This document shows, one piece after another, positions 26,307 to 34,820 of a DNA stretch of 64,000 nt. Source of the stretch: JABWBH01 sp964526695 (GTDB lineage Bacteria; Planctomycetota; Phycisphaerae; UBA1845). Position numbers and translations under genes: made by a program. The notes under the pieces are model-generated. The model did not search any database. It was not told the origin of the DNA and saw only the letters and a list, made by a program, of their open reading frames with translations. Positions within the stretch are counted from its first letter, which is position 1. Each line of letters begins with the position of its first letter. The DNA lies in NCBI GenBank assembly GCA_964526695.1, contig CAZGJA010000133.1, forward strand, positions 1 through 64,000, read 5' to 3'.

Positions 26307-27812
26307 ATGTCTGGACGTCTGGCAGCAAGGGTCTCCAGCCTTGCACGAATCGGCGTGCTTGCAGGGCTTCCGAGTTTGTTCTGGTCGGAGCCGGCCTCGG
26401 CGCTTCCTGATTGGCCGCAGGAAGCGAAGCTGCTGGCTTCAGACGGTGCGCAGTACGACACTCTGGGCCAGTCCGTCTCGCTCAGCGGGAACGCCGCCCT
26501 GGTTGGAGCGCCAACTGCAGACGGCAACGTCCAGGATAGCGGTGCAGCCTACATCTTCCGTTTCGACGGGACGAGCTGGGCGCAGGAAGCCAAACTGCTG
26601 GCTGCTGACGGCTGGTATTACGGCAGCTTCGGCGATTCCGTCGCCTTGGATGGGGCCGTAGCCCTGGTTGGAGCATATGGTGACGACGATAACGGAAACC
26701 TATCGGGTTCGGCTTACGTCTTTCGCTTCGACGGGACGAACTGGAGCCAGGAAGCCAAGCTGGTCCCTTCCGACGGCGGGACGGAGGATAACTTCGGCTG
26801 GTCCGTCGCTTTGGATGGGGACGTGGCTCTGGTCGGGGCTTGGGCGGATGACGTGAACGGGACCAACACAGGCTCGGCCTACGTCTTCCGGTTCGACGGG
26901 ACGAATTGGACCCAGGAAGCCAAGCTGCTGGCTGGAGACCGGGCGTCCTACGATGAGTTTGGATTCTCGGTTTCGGTCAGCGGGGATGCAGCTCTGGTTG
27001 GGGCCCGCACCGAAAGCAACAGCAACGGAGGCAGCAGCGGCTCAGCATACCTCTTCCGCTTTGACGGAACGAACTGGAACGCGGAGACCAAGCTGATTCC
27101 TTCGGACGGCAAAGCAAATGAGAACTTCGGGTGGTCCGTGTCGCTTAGCGGTGACGTCGCCCTCATCGGAGCGGGCATGGACGACGACATGGGCTCCTTT
27201 TCCGGCTCGGCTTATGTCTTCCGTTTTGACGGGACGGACTGGAATGAGGAAGCCAAGCTGCTTCCATCCAACGGTGGCGGCTTCGGCAGGTCTGTCTCGA
27301 TCAGTGAAGACGTGGCGCTGATTGGGGCACTGGCAGAGAGCAGTCGCGGATCGGCCTACATCTTCCGCTATGACGGTACGAGTTGGGGGCGGGAGGCGGT
27401 GCTGCTGGCTTCCGACGGCGCGACGAACGACTTATTCGGTGAGAGCGTCTCGTTGAGCGGTGATGCAGTGCTGGTTGGGGCATATGGGAATGACGACCGC
27501 GGATCTGAGTCCGGCTCGGCCTACGTCTTTCGCCTGGACTCCGGTGGCGAGTGCTTCGGTGAAGAGCGGATCAAGAAAGCCTCCTGCCGGGATCGCAACG
27601 GCGCGAATCAGGTGAAGGTGTCCCTCGCCGGGGGACAACCCGGCGACCCGTTCACCGTTACGTTGACCGACGGCTCGACCAAATCCGGTACGATCAACGA
27701 CCGCGGAACAGGCAAGGCGAAGTTCTCCGATCGCCCTTCAGGCGACAGCGGTGACGCGCTTGCAGAATGGGGTTGTGGCGCAAGCGATACGAAGGCGTAC
27801 ACCTGCCCGTGA
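26307..27812 (+). CDS. Secreted FG-GAP-type repeat protein with the shared C-terminal Cys domain
   Basis: 501 residues. Signal peptide (ARIGVLAGLPSLFWSEPASA). Seven repeats of about 52 residues follow, with pattern W.QEAKL..SDG...FG.SVALDGD.ALVGA.DD..G..SGSAYVFRFDGT, the FG-GAP/integrin-like propeller blade; seven fit one closed propeller. The last ~88 residues from CFGEERIKKASC to TCP are the domain shared with three other proteins here. Start ATG 26307 is backed by GGAAGGAG eight bases upstream; an extended frame to 26241 is rejected. Likely extracellular; ligand unknown. Confidence 0.87.
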   Translation: MSGRLAARVSSLARIGVLAGLPSLFWSEPASALPDWPQEAKLLASDGAQYDTLGQSVSLSGNAALVGAPTADGNVQDSGAAYIFRFDGTSWAQEAKLLAADGWYYGSFGDSVALDGAVALVGAYGDDDNGNLSGSAYVFRFDGTNWSQEAKLVPSDGGTEDNFGWSVALDGDVALVGAWADDVNGTNTGSAYVFRFDGTNWTQEAKLLAGDRASYDEFGFSVSVSGDAALVGARTESNSNGGSSGSAYLFRFDGTNWNAETKLIPSDGKANENFGWSVSLSGDVALIGAGMDDDMGSFSGSAYVFRFDGTDWNEEAKLLPSNGGGFGRSVSISEDVALIGALAESSRGSAYIFRYDGTSWGREAVLLASDGATNDLFGESVSLSGDAVLVGAYGNDDRGSESGSAYVFRLDSGGECFGEERIKKASCRDRNGANQVKVSLAGGQPGDPFTVTLTDGSTKSGTINDRGTGKAKFSDRPSGDSGDALAEWGCGASDTKAYTCP

Positions 27813-27878
27813 TTGCACGATGGCGTTACCTCCGCCAACAGCGCGTGACGTCGGCTTTGAGCATGGTGTGTGCATGGC

Positions 27879-27902
27879 ATGGATCCTCTACAGAGGATCC
27901 AT
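27879..27902. repeat. Palindrome atggatcctct-ac-agaggatccat
   Basis: Perfect 11-bp arms with a 2-nt centre, in the convergent gap between the FG-GAP gene and the DUF2961 gene. May serve as a bidirectional transcript end, although no T-run follows. Confidence 0.6.
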
Positions 27903-28063
27903 GCCGCCCACACCGTGCCGGCCACCCGCGCGTACGGATCCTGCTGCGGTTCCAATTGGAAGGGTGGAGCAGACTTCCAAGGCACGCGGCTGTGTGAAGA
28001 AGCGCCGGGCGGCAGGTCAGCGCCGCCGCATTGAGCAGCCGTCGCGCGGGCGTGCGCGCCGGT

Positions 28064-29161
28064 TCATCCCGGTCTGGGCAGCCGCTGTGCTGCGGGCGGT
28101 AGCGGCGGGCCTCCGCACTGCGGCTTGGACAGGTAGTAGTAGGCCGTGCTGCTGTAGTCGTTGCCGAGCTTGTTGGCGTGACCGTGCTCGATGGTGGCCA
28201 GAATCGACTTGCGGAAGCGGATCGGATCCTCGATGTAGTAACGGTAAACGCTCTGCTTGCCCTTCCACTTCCACTCCGGCGTGCCGTTGTACAGCAGGAT
28301 GCCGTGATACGGCGCGGCGAACTCCGTGTGCGGACCGAACGCCGTGTTGCACCAGTCCTCCGTCCCGGTGCCGTGCAGCGACGGGGGCCAGGTCTGCCCG
28401 TCGATGAACACCATGTCGTCGCCTTCGCCGTACCAGTCGTTCTTCTGCCGTTCGAAGACGTCGATGTCGAGGTGCGCGCCGCAGTAGATGCCGTCGCCGA
28501 GCGCGTCGAGAATCACGTAGTTGTCGCGGCCCGTCTTGTTGAGACTCCGCGGATCGCCGCCGTGCCAGGTCTGCCGCGCCCACTGGTTCCAGTCGGCCTT
28601 GCGCAGCGCTTCATGCTCTTCGCCCCAGCCGACCGTGGGATTCTCCCGCCGCCATTGCACGTGGAAATAGCTCTGGCCCTCCAGCGCCGCCGGCGAGTCG
28701 TAGGCTTCGTAGTCCACGTAGAAATAGAAAGGGAACTTCTCCTCGCCGTCGGTGTTGTCGATCTCCAGCCGCGCGCCGCAGCGAAACGGCATGGGCCACC
28801 AACTGTTGAACGCCCGCCCGTCCTGCGGGCTCATCGACAGCACGGCCGTGTGGAAGTCCTTGCGCATCGCGTGCCCCAGGCCGAAGAAGTCTCCGATGGG
28901 GCACTCGACGCTCGGCTCCGCGCAGCCGTCCCAGTGCATCTTCAGCAGGACGCGTCGCAGGTGCCGATCGTCTTTGAATAGCATGGTCATCCAGATATGC
29001 CGGATGCAGCCGGGCCCGGCGATCTCCGCGAAGACGCGCCGCTGCCCCGGCTCGATGTCGATCCAGTCCCGGTTCCCGCCGGTGGGGTCGTAGCTGCTGA
29101 CGCGCTCGCTGCGGTAGTCGCGCAGGCGGGGCAGACAGGCCAGCGAACCCGAGACGATCAT
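28064..29161 (-). CDS. DUF2961 family protein (glycoside hydrolase family 172-like)
   Basis: 365 residues without a signal peptide. Motifs of the DUF2961/GH172 jelly-roll family are visible: GPGCIRHIWMT near residue 50, FPFYFYVDYEAYDSP in the middle, and HGTGTEDWCNTAFGP near residue 270, the equivalent of the family's GTGTEDYF. Characterised GH172 members act on fructofuranosides and D-arabinofuranosides as oligomers. The length is normal. The C-terminus ends in a Pro/Arg-rich tail. It starts 13 bp after the truncated PIN gene. Confidence 0.82.
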   Translation of the reverse strand: MIVSGSLACLPRLRDYRSERVSSYDPTGGNRDWIDIEPGQRRVFAEIAGPGCIRHIWMTMLFKDDRHLRRVLLKMHWDGCAEPSVECPIGDFFGLGHAMRKDFHTAVLSMSPQDGRAFNSWWPMPFRCGARLEIDNTDGEEKFPFYFYVDYEAYDSPAALEGQSYFHVQWRRENPTVGWGEEHEALRKADWNQWARQTWHGGDPRSLNKTGRDNYVILDALGDGIYCGAHLDIDVFERQKNDWYGEGDDMVFIDGQTWPPSLHGTGTEDWCNTAFGPHTEFAAPYHGILLYNGTPEWKWKGKQSVYRYYIEDPIRFRKSILATIEHGHANKLGNDYSSTAYYYLSKPQCGGPPLPPAAQRLPRPG

Positions 29162-29173
29162 GCAAGCTTCCCT

Positions 29174-29374
29174 CTAAAGGCTGTCAAGGAGTCGCAGGAA
29201 GGCCGCGCGCGCCGGCGGCGCGCTCAGCGCATTGGCCACTTCCGTCAGAACCCACGGGGTCGTGAGTGTGCCGGCTGAGATTGTCTTGGAGAATTGGACC
29301 GCCCGCGCGTGCGCCGCATCCGCCCGATTGAGCAGAGCCATGTAATAGAACGAATCGGCGAAGCGCAGCGTCAC
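29174..29374 (-). pseudogene. Truncated PIN-domain gene
   Basis: 66 codons from a GTG start overlapping the upstream small gene by 4 bp (GTGA). FADSFYYMALLNRADAAHARAV and TPWVLTEVANAL are the first half of a PIN domain, with the first Asp and the Glu. The frame then stops after RAAFLRLLDSL, and the next gene begins 13 bp on, so the second half with the remaining acidic residues is missing. Not expected to be an active nuclease. Confidence 0.7.
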
Positions 29375-29595
29375 TTCCGCGGAGTTCCGTACAAGTAGTG
29401 ATCGTGGTTCTCGGCCAGTTCGGCGGGGAGACCCTCGGCGATGCCCACCACGTCCGCAAGCGTGTCATAAAGCGTCGGCGGCGTCGCCTCCTTGCGGTTG
29501 GGCAGCACCACGACTTCGACGATCGCCCCATCCGGTAGCTTCGCACCGGCATCCAGAACGACGACACCCTTGTTGACGACCCCGCGGCAAGTCAT
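29371..29595 (-). CDS. Antitoxin-like small protein of a decayed PIN pair
   Basis: 74 residues: GVVVLDAGAKLPDGAIVEVVV, then a helix (LYDTLADVVGIAEGLPAELAENHDHYLYG). This layout is frequent for small partners encoded just before PIN toxins. It precedes the truncated PIN gene with a 4-bp overlap, the standard antitoxin-first order. Start ATG 29595. May persist as an orphan after loss of the toxin. Confidence 0.65.
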   Translation of the reverse strand: MTCRGVVNKGVVVLDAGAKLPDGAIVEVVVLPNRKEATPPTLYDTLADVVGIAEGLPAELAENHDHYLYGTPRK

Positions 29596-29669
29596 GCGAT
29601 TGCTCCCGCGTGCATTTTAGCATCCGCGGCGGAGATCACCAAGGACCGCGCACTGCAAGGCGCAAGAAT

Positions 29670-29708
29670 CGCCCCGGGCCCCCGGCTCACGCCGAGGTTC
29701 CCGGGGCG
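29670..29708 (-). terminator. GC-rich hairpin after the secreted protein gene
   Basis: Stem cgccccggg / cccggggcg lies about 50 bp past the stop of the gene at 29758. On the minus strand it is followed by ATTCTT, a weak T-run, so termination is likely but not certain. Confidence 0.5.
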
Positions 29709-29757
29709 CGTTCGTGCCCCTCACGATGGTTTCACGTCCATGCCGTCGCTTCCGGCA

Positions 29758-30498
29758 TCACTCGCACGTCGTGTCGCGGCTCAGCCCGCACTCCTCCACG
29801 CTGATGGTGTGCGCGCCCGCCGACGTCGTGAACTTGTGCTTGGCGCGACCATTCGCATTGGCCGTCACCGTCACGCAGCCGCCGCCGTCGATGCACATCG
29901 TGTAGTCCTGCCCGGGCGTTGCGTTCTTCAGCACGCCCTTGGCATAGAAGACGCCGTTCTTCAGCCGGCACGACGCCTTGAGCGTTTCATTGCCGTTGCA
30001 GGACACGCCTTCCGCCATGTAGGTGTTGAAGGCGATGTCGAACTGCCCCGTGCCGACGTACACACTGCCGTTGAGCCACAGCTCGCCGCGATCGTAGAGA
30101 CCGGGGAACCCGCTGCCCGTGAAGCCCAGGTTCTGGTCCGTGCCCTGGATGCCGATCACGAAGCGGTCGTCCACGCTCAGGTTGATGTTCGCCGACGACA
30201 CGTCGATGGACAGCGTGCCGGTGTTCGAGGCCGTGATCGTCGCCGCGAAATCGTTGGCGTCCGTCTGCCAGGGCGAGCCGACGTTGATGAAGAAGAACGC
30301 CGAGCCGGGATTGTTGATGTCGATCTCGACCCGCGTGAGCTTCCCGGCGATGCCCACGCGCACCTCCTGCTGCCACGTCAGGCTGCTGGCGCTGCCGTTG
30401 AACCCGGTGTTGAACACCGGCGACGACTGATCCAGCACTTCCGCCCGCGCCGCGCCCACCAGCGCCAGCACGACACTCATTGCACACAGCTTCCTCAT
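29758..30498 (-). CDS. Secreted protein with the shared C-terminal Cys domain
   Basis: 246 residues. Signal peptide MRKLCAMSVVLALVGAARA. The N-terminal ~140 residues look like a beta-sandwich carbohydrate- or proprotein convertase-type domain (LTRVEIDINNPGSAFFFINV, LSVDDRFVIGIQG) and remain unassigned. The last ~83 residues, from GVSCNGNETLKASC to TTCE, are the domain found in three other proteins here. AAAGGAGG upstream of ATG 30498 fixes the start; the frame continues 453 bp further only through a dispersed repeat. Confidence 0.82.
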   Translation of the reverse strand: MRKLCAMSVVLALVGAARAEVLDQSSPVFNTGFNGSASSLTWQQEVRVGIAGKLTRVEIDINNPGSAFFFINVGSPWQTDANDFAATITASNTGTLSIDVSSANINLSVDDRFVIGIQGTDQNLGFTGSGFPGLYDRGELWLNGSVYVGTGQFDIAFNTYMAEGVSCNGNETLKASCRLKNGVFYAKGVLKNATPGQDYTMCIDGGGCVTVTANANGRAKHKFTTSAGAHTISVEECGLSRDTTCE

Positions 30499-30932
30499 GG
30501 TTGAAACCCTCCTCCTTTGGACAAGCTCCGCGCCCTCGCGCCTGCGGCAGGATCGGCTGGAACAAACCACCGGACCGCGCCGCATGACGCGCAGGGCGAC
30601 CGCTTCCGAGTCTGTATCATACGGCGCTTGCGGCTGTGCGCAAAGCGGTTTCCCCGCATGGACGGTGCATTTGCGCGACGCCATGCCTCTGGGTCGAGCA
30701 AGGCGACAGGCACCGCCTCCCCAACGCCGCTCGCCTGAGAATGGGGTGGCACGGTCTGGCGTACTCGCCAGGCCGTGGCGGGGGAGAAACCCACGCACGT
30801 TTGCGCGCCACACGGGTCCGCTGCTGCGGACTCGTGCCACCCGACAAGAAACCGTGCCACCCGATGTGAAACCACGCCATGCGGTGTGGACGTCCGCCAC
30901 TGGACGTGGAAGCCTGTCGCCCGCCGGAACGG
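30499..30932. other. Intergenic region with a composite repeat
   Basis: 434 bp between two minus-strand genes. It holds the composite palindromic element at 30744-30842 and a further half motif (accgtgccacccgatgtgaa) just after it. Open frames spanning it are composed of repeat sequence. No other gene is seen. Confidence 0.6.
30744..30842. repeat. Composite palindromic element, copy A (full)
   Basis: 99 bp. Ends gggtggcac and gtgccaccc are complementary. Inside are hairpin 1 (cacggtctggcg-tact-cgccaggccgtg) and hairpin 2 (gtccgc-tgct-gcggac) separated by about 45 bp. Full copies also at 32456-32554 and 36505-36605. Confidence 0.85.
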
Positions 30933-32309
30933 TTACGCGCCGTCGAGCCAACCGAGGGCGGCGAGCTTCTCGGCAATCGCCTCGGCGATCGTCCGGTAGC
31001 CCCGCGGGTTGGGGTGGTAATCGACCGGGGCGAGGTGTTGCGGGCCTTCCTTTGTCGCGGCGCGGAGGGCCGGCGTCAGGTCGAAGAACGCAACGTTTAG
31101 CGCCTCGACTCGCGCCTGCAGGAGGAGATGCAACGTCTGCGACGTTTCAGGCAAGTACAGCTCCGGGTAGGACGGGTCATACACGAAGAGCAGTCGCACA
31201 CCGTCCGCGCGGCACAGCTCCGCCAGCCGCCGCAGAACCTCCGCGTAGTTGTCCAATGCCCGCATCACGCCCTCGTCGAGCGGCTCCTTCAGCAGCCTCG
31301 CGTCCTCGGTCGCCCAGCCTTCGATGAAGCGACGCGCGTTCTCCTCGTAACGATCGTTGCCCGCAATCACATAACGCTGATCCGTCCCCGTCGAAGCATC
31401 CGCCGATGACCTGCCTTCATTCGCTGCGGGAACTGCCGCGCCGGATCGCGCCTCTCGCCGGTAGTTGGGCGAACGCATCCGCAGATACAGGTCCATCAGC
31501 CCTTCGCCCAGCGCGGTGCGCGTCACGAGCATCTCGGCTGGCGACGTTCGGGCGTCGCGCTGGAGCTCGACTTTGAGCAGTTGCTCGACCGTGCGGGAAC
31601 CCAGGTCGGTGATGTCGTTGGTGACGAACAGGACGATGACGATGTCCGGCGCGAGCGTGCGGGCGATGTCGCGGTAGATGATGTACTCCTTGTTGATCGA
31701 GCCGCCCGCGCGCGCGGCGTTGACGACTTCGACATCGTGCCCTTTCGCGTTGAGTGCCCGGTTGAGGAAGTGCGGGTAGGTGGCGTCGTTGTCCACGTTG
31801 AAGCCGTCGGTCACGGAATCGCCGAGGCAGACGATGCGCGTCCGCGCCGCGTCCAGACCGGTGCGCAGCGGCGGGCCGCGGAACCCGTGCTCGTTGGCCT
31901 CGACGTGGTACGTGTACGGTCCGAACTCCAGGTCGCCGCGGAAGTTCGGCTCCCACAGCCCCGTCGTGGTGGCGAACGCGCCGCGGAACAGACCTCGCGG
32001 AAGTCCGCACACGCGGAGCACGACCTCCACGACGCCCAGCAGCATCACGCACACGAGCAGACCCAAGACGGCTTTGCGCGGCATCGAGCGAACACGCGAG
32101 CGATGCGTGACGCCGGGTGAGCGCGGCGGCGTTTCGCGCGGCAGAGACGAGGCGGCACTGACAGGAGGGTTTGCGAAATCGCTTGCGGGATTGCGTAATG
32201 GATCGCTGACGGGATCGCTGGTGGAATTGCCGGCGGCCACCCGCGCGGGCGAATCCGCTCGCGCGGCCGCGTGGATTTCGGGAGCCTGGTTTTCCGGGCG
32301 ATTCTCCAT
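30933..32309 (-). CDS. Membrane-anchored SGNH/GDSL hydrolase
   Basis: 458 residues. A polar Pro/Ser/Asp-rich stretch (1-75) precedes one membrane helix (AVLGLLVCVMLLGVVEVVL). The SGNH blocks follow: CLGDSVTDGFNV (block I Ser), NAARAGGSIN (block II Gly), VTNDITD (block III Asn) and DYHPNPRGYRTIAEAI with the catalytic Asp/His. It should be an esterase or acetyl-hydrolase acting outside the membrane. Around residues 270-300 an Ala/Ser-rich insertion (GAAVPAANEGRSSADAS) interrupts the fold. Start ATG 32309 is supported by GGAGGAG four bases upstream. Confidence 0.84.
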   Translation of the reverse strand: MENRPENQAPEIHAAARADSPARVAAGNSTSDPVSDPLRNPASDFANPPVSAASSLPRETPPRSPGVTHRSRVRSMPRKAVLGLLVCVMLLGVVEVVLRVCGLPRGLFRGAFATTTGLWEPNFRGDLEFGPYTYHVEANEHGFRGPPLRTGLDAARTRIVCLGDSVTDGFNVDNDATYPHFLNRALNAKGHDVEVVNAARAGGSINKEYIIYRDIARTLAPDIVIVLFVTNDITDLGSRTVEQLLKVELQRDARTSPAEMLVTRTALGEGLMDLYLRMRSPNYRREARSGAAVPAANEGRSSADASTGTDQRYVIAGNDRYEENARRFIEGWATEDARLLKEPLDEGVMRALDNYAEVLRRLAELCRADGVRLLFVYDPSYPELYLPETSQTLHLLLQARVEALNVAFFDLTPALRAATKEGPQHLAPVDYHPNPRGYRTIAEAIAEKLAALGWLDGA

Positions 32310-32455
32310 CGAGCTCCTCCGGGGCCATGCTCCCACCATCGTCGCAGGAAACCCAGCGATTTCGAGTCGAGGCCGAAAGCGGCCAGGCGGGGTGGCCACC
32401 GATGGAAGGCGACCCAGGCTGAAGCCGGCTTGTGGCGCGGCATGATTTGGCGGCG

Positions 32456-32554
32456 GGGCGGCACGGTCTGGCGTACTCGCCAGGCCGTGGCCGAAATCGA
32501 ACGCATGTCAGTTCGTTCGCTCCATGGGTCTGCTGCCGCGGACCCCTGCCACCC
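32456..32554. repeat. Composite palindromic element, copy B (full)
   Basis: 99 bp, same architecture as copy A: gggcggcac end, hairpin cacggtctggcg-tact-cgccaggccgtg, variable middle, then tctgctgccgcgga and the ctgccaccc end. It lies between the divergent GDSL gene and the riboswitch. Confidence 0.85.
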
Positions 32555-32599
32555 GACAGGCAGTTTGACTTCCTCCCGCGGCCGGACTAGGATCCCCTC

Positions 32600-32725
32600 G
32601 TGAAGTACGCTTAATCTCGCTGGCGCGGGAGCGGGGGAACCACTTATCATCGGGGCGCATCGCCAAGCGGCGTAGGGCAACTCTTTCGGCCCAAGCCCGT
32701 CAGCTAACCTCGCAGGCGTCGAAAG
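32600..32725 (+). promoter_or_regulatory. c-di-AMP riboswitch (ydaO/yuaA type)
   Basis: The conserved blocks of this aptamer occur in order: cgcttaatc (32608-32616), gcgggggaacc (32631-32641), ggggcgcatc (about 32652-32661), gtagggcaactctt, ggcccaagcccgtcagctaa and cctcgcaggcg (ending about 32718). The complete layout and near-invariant CCGUCAGCUAACCUCG segment leave little doubt. It lies about 70 nt before the start of a KimA-like potassium transporter. The stretch between contains tccgg-acaccg-ccgga and the ribosome site ccggagg, so control at translation or termination is possible. In known cases ligand binding turns expression off. Confidence 0.93.
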
Positions 32726-32789
32726 AGAGACCCTTCCGGACACCGCCGGAGGCCGACTCTCAAAGAGGGATGTTCTCCGGAGGAATACC

Positions 32790-34820
32790 ATGAGCGGTCC
32801 GACGCAGACGTCGGATGGTCCGGCGCAGGCGCCGGCAGGCCCGTTGCCGCCCCCCCCGCAAGAAGAGCCGACCTGGTTCGATCGAGGCAAGCGGCTGGTT
32901 CTCGGTCCGCCGCGCGACCTGCGCGATCGCAGCGTCTTCCATCAGCTTTCGATGGTGGCGTTTCTGGCATGGGTGGGATTCGGCGCCGACGGTCTGTCCT
33001 CTTCCGCCTACGGTCCCGAGGAAGCCTACCGCACGCTGGGCGAGCATACCTACCTCGCCATCGGGCTGGCCGTCATGACCGCCATCACCGTGGTCATCAT
33101 CTCTTCCGCCTATCGCGGCGTGATCGAGGAGTTTCCCCAGGGTGGCGGCGGTTATGCCGTGGCCTCCTCGTTGCTGGGCGAAAACGCCGGCGCGGTGTCG
33201 GGCGGCGCGCTGCTGGTGGACTACGTGCTGACGATCACGATTTCGATCGCGGCGGCGGGCGACGCGCTGTTCAGCTTTCTGCCGCTGGAATGGCAGCCGC
33301 TGAAGCTCTCGGGCGAGACGCTGGCCATCGTCGGGCTGACGCTGCTGAATCTGCGCGGCGTGCGTGAATCGGTGATGACGTTGACGCCCTTTTTCCTGCT
33401 CTTCGTCCTGACCCACCTGGTGCTCATCGGCGTGGGCATCGCCGTCAAGTCGCCGCATCTGCCCGAGCTGTTCAGCCACGCGTCCGCCGGGTTCTCCCAG
33501 GGCGCGTCCACGCTCGGCATCGGCGGCTTGCTCCTGCTCTTCGCGCACGCCTACTCCCTCGGCGGCGGCACCTACACCGGCATCGAGGCCGTCTCCAACG
33601 GCATGGCCGTCCTGCGCGAGCCGCGCGTGCAGACGGGCAAGCGCACGATGGTGTACATGGCCGTTTCGCTGTCCATCACCGCCGCGGGGCTGCTGTTCTG
33701 CTACCTCCTCTGGAACGTCACGTTCGTGGAGGGCAAGACGCTGAACGCGGTGCTCATGGAGCGCTTTGTGGAGGTCGTCCCGCTCGGGCGGACCTTTGTC
33801 GTGCTCACGCTGGTCTCCGAGGGAGCGATCCTGATCGTCGCGGCGCAGACCGGCTTCGTCGGCGGTCCGCGCGTGCTGTCCAACATGGCGCTGGACAACT
33901 GGGTGCCGCGCCGGTTCGCGTCGCTGTCCGACCGGCTGACGACGCAGAACGGCATCCTCATGATGGGGCTCGCCTCGCTGGCGGCGCTGGTGTACACCCA
34001 GGGCGACGTCAGTCACATCGTCATCATGTACAGCATCAACGTGTTCATCACCTTCACGATGACGGAACTGGCGATGTGCCGGCTGTGGTGGCAGCGGCGG
34101 CAGCGGCCTGAATGGAAGAAAAAGATCGCCATTCAGCTTGTCGCCCTGGTGCTGTGCGCCACGATCCTCGTCGTCACGGTGCTGGAGAAATTCCTGCACG
34201 GCGGCTGGGTCACGCTGGTGGTGACGGGCGCGGTCGTCGCGCTGTGCTTCTGGATTCGCCGGCACTACCGCACGCTCAACACGCGGCTTGCCGCCCTGTT
34301 CGCCGGGCTGATCGAGAACCCGCGCGTGCCGCGCGTCGCGCCCGGCAAGCTCGATCCGCACCAGCCGACCGCGGCCGTGCTCGTCGGCGGGTACAGCGGT
34401 CTGGGCATTCACACGATCATGACCGCGTTCAAGAACTTCCCCTCGCAGTTCAAGAACGTCGTGTTCATTTCCGTCAGTGCGGTGGACTCCGGCGCGTTCC
34501 GGGCCGAGTCCGTCATCGAGGAGCAGCGCCGCCGCACCGAGCAGGACCTGCAGCGCTACGTGGACTTCGTGCAGGCGCACGGCATCCCCGCCACCGCGCG
34601 CACCTCGATGGCCACCGATGTCATCACCGAGCTGGAGAAGGTCTGCGAGCAGGTCGCGCAGGAGTTTCCGCGCGTGACGTTCTTCGCCGGGCAGTTGGTG
34701 TTCCAGCGCGAGCGCTGGTATCAGCCGCTGCTGCACAACCAGACGGCCTTCGCGCTGCAGAAGCGCCTGCACTGGGCGGGCTTGACGATGGTCATCCTGC
34801 CGACGCGCGTGCCGGGGTAG
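32790..34820 (+). CDS. KimA-like APC/KUP-type potassium transporter
   Basis: 676 residues: Pro-rich cytosolic N-terminus, about twelve membrane helices (roughly 55-510) of the amino acid-polyamine-cation superfamily (GADGLSSSAYGPEEAYRTLG, EEFPQGGGGYAVASS, GGGTYTGIEAVSNG), and a C-terminal soluble domain of about 150 residues. This layout and its control by a c-di-AMP riboswitch match Bacillus KimA (formerly YdaO), a proton-coupled potassium importer. Amino acid transport cannot be excluded from sequence alone, but the riboswitch strongly favours potassium homeostasis. GGAGG six bases before ATG fixes the start. Confidence 0.85.
   Translation: MSGPTQTSDGPAQAPAGPLPPPPQEEPTWFDRGKRLVLGPPRDLRDRSVFHQLSMVAFLAWVGFGADGLSSSAYGPEEAYRTLGEHTYLAIGLAVMTAITVVIISSAYRGVIEEFPQGGGGYAVASSLLGENAGAVSGGALLVDYVLTITISIAAAGDALFSFLPLEWQPLKLSGETLAIVGLTLLNLRGVRESVMTLTPFFLLFVLTHLVLIGVGIAVKSPHLPELFSHASAGFSQGASTLGIGGLLLLFAHAYSLGGGTYTGIEAVSNGMAVLREPRVQTGKRTMVYMAVSLSITAAGLLFCYLLWNVTFVEGKTLNAVLMERFVEVVPLGRTFVVLTLVSEGAILIVAAQTGFVGGPRVLSNMALDNWVPRRFASLSDRLTTQNGILMMGLASLAALVYTQGDVSHIVIMYSINVFITFTMTELAMCRLWWQRRQRPEWKKKIAIQLVALVLCATILVVTVLEKFLHGGWVTLVVTGAVVALCFWIRRHYRTLNTRLAALFAGLIENPRVPRVAPGKLDPHQPTAAVLVGGYSGLGIHTIMTAFKNFPSQFKNVVFISVSAVDSGAFRAESVIEEQRRRTEQDLQRYVDFVQAHGIPATARTSMATDVITELEKVCEQVAQEFPRVTFFAGQLVFQRERWYQPLLHNQTAFALQKRLHWAGLTMVILPTRVPG

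Noticed and set aside
25949..26527. Minus-strand open frame of 192 codons in the divergent gap
   Set aside because: Overlaps the FG-GAP signal peptide region antisense and lacks family features.
29758..30951. 397-codon version of the secreted protein gene
   Set aside because: The extra 151 codons read through a composite repeat; the ATG at 30498 has a strong ribosome site followed by a signal peptide.
32760..34772. Minus-strand open frame (670 codons) opposite the potassium transporter
   Set aside because: Arg/His/Gln-rich with no fold; the sense gene has a riboswitch, ribosome site and clear membrane helices.
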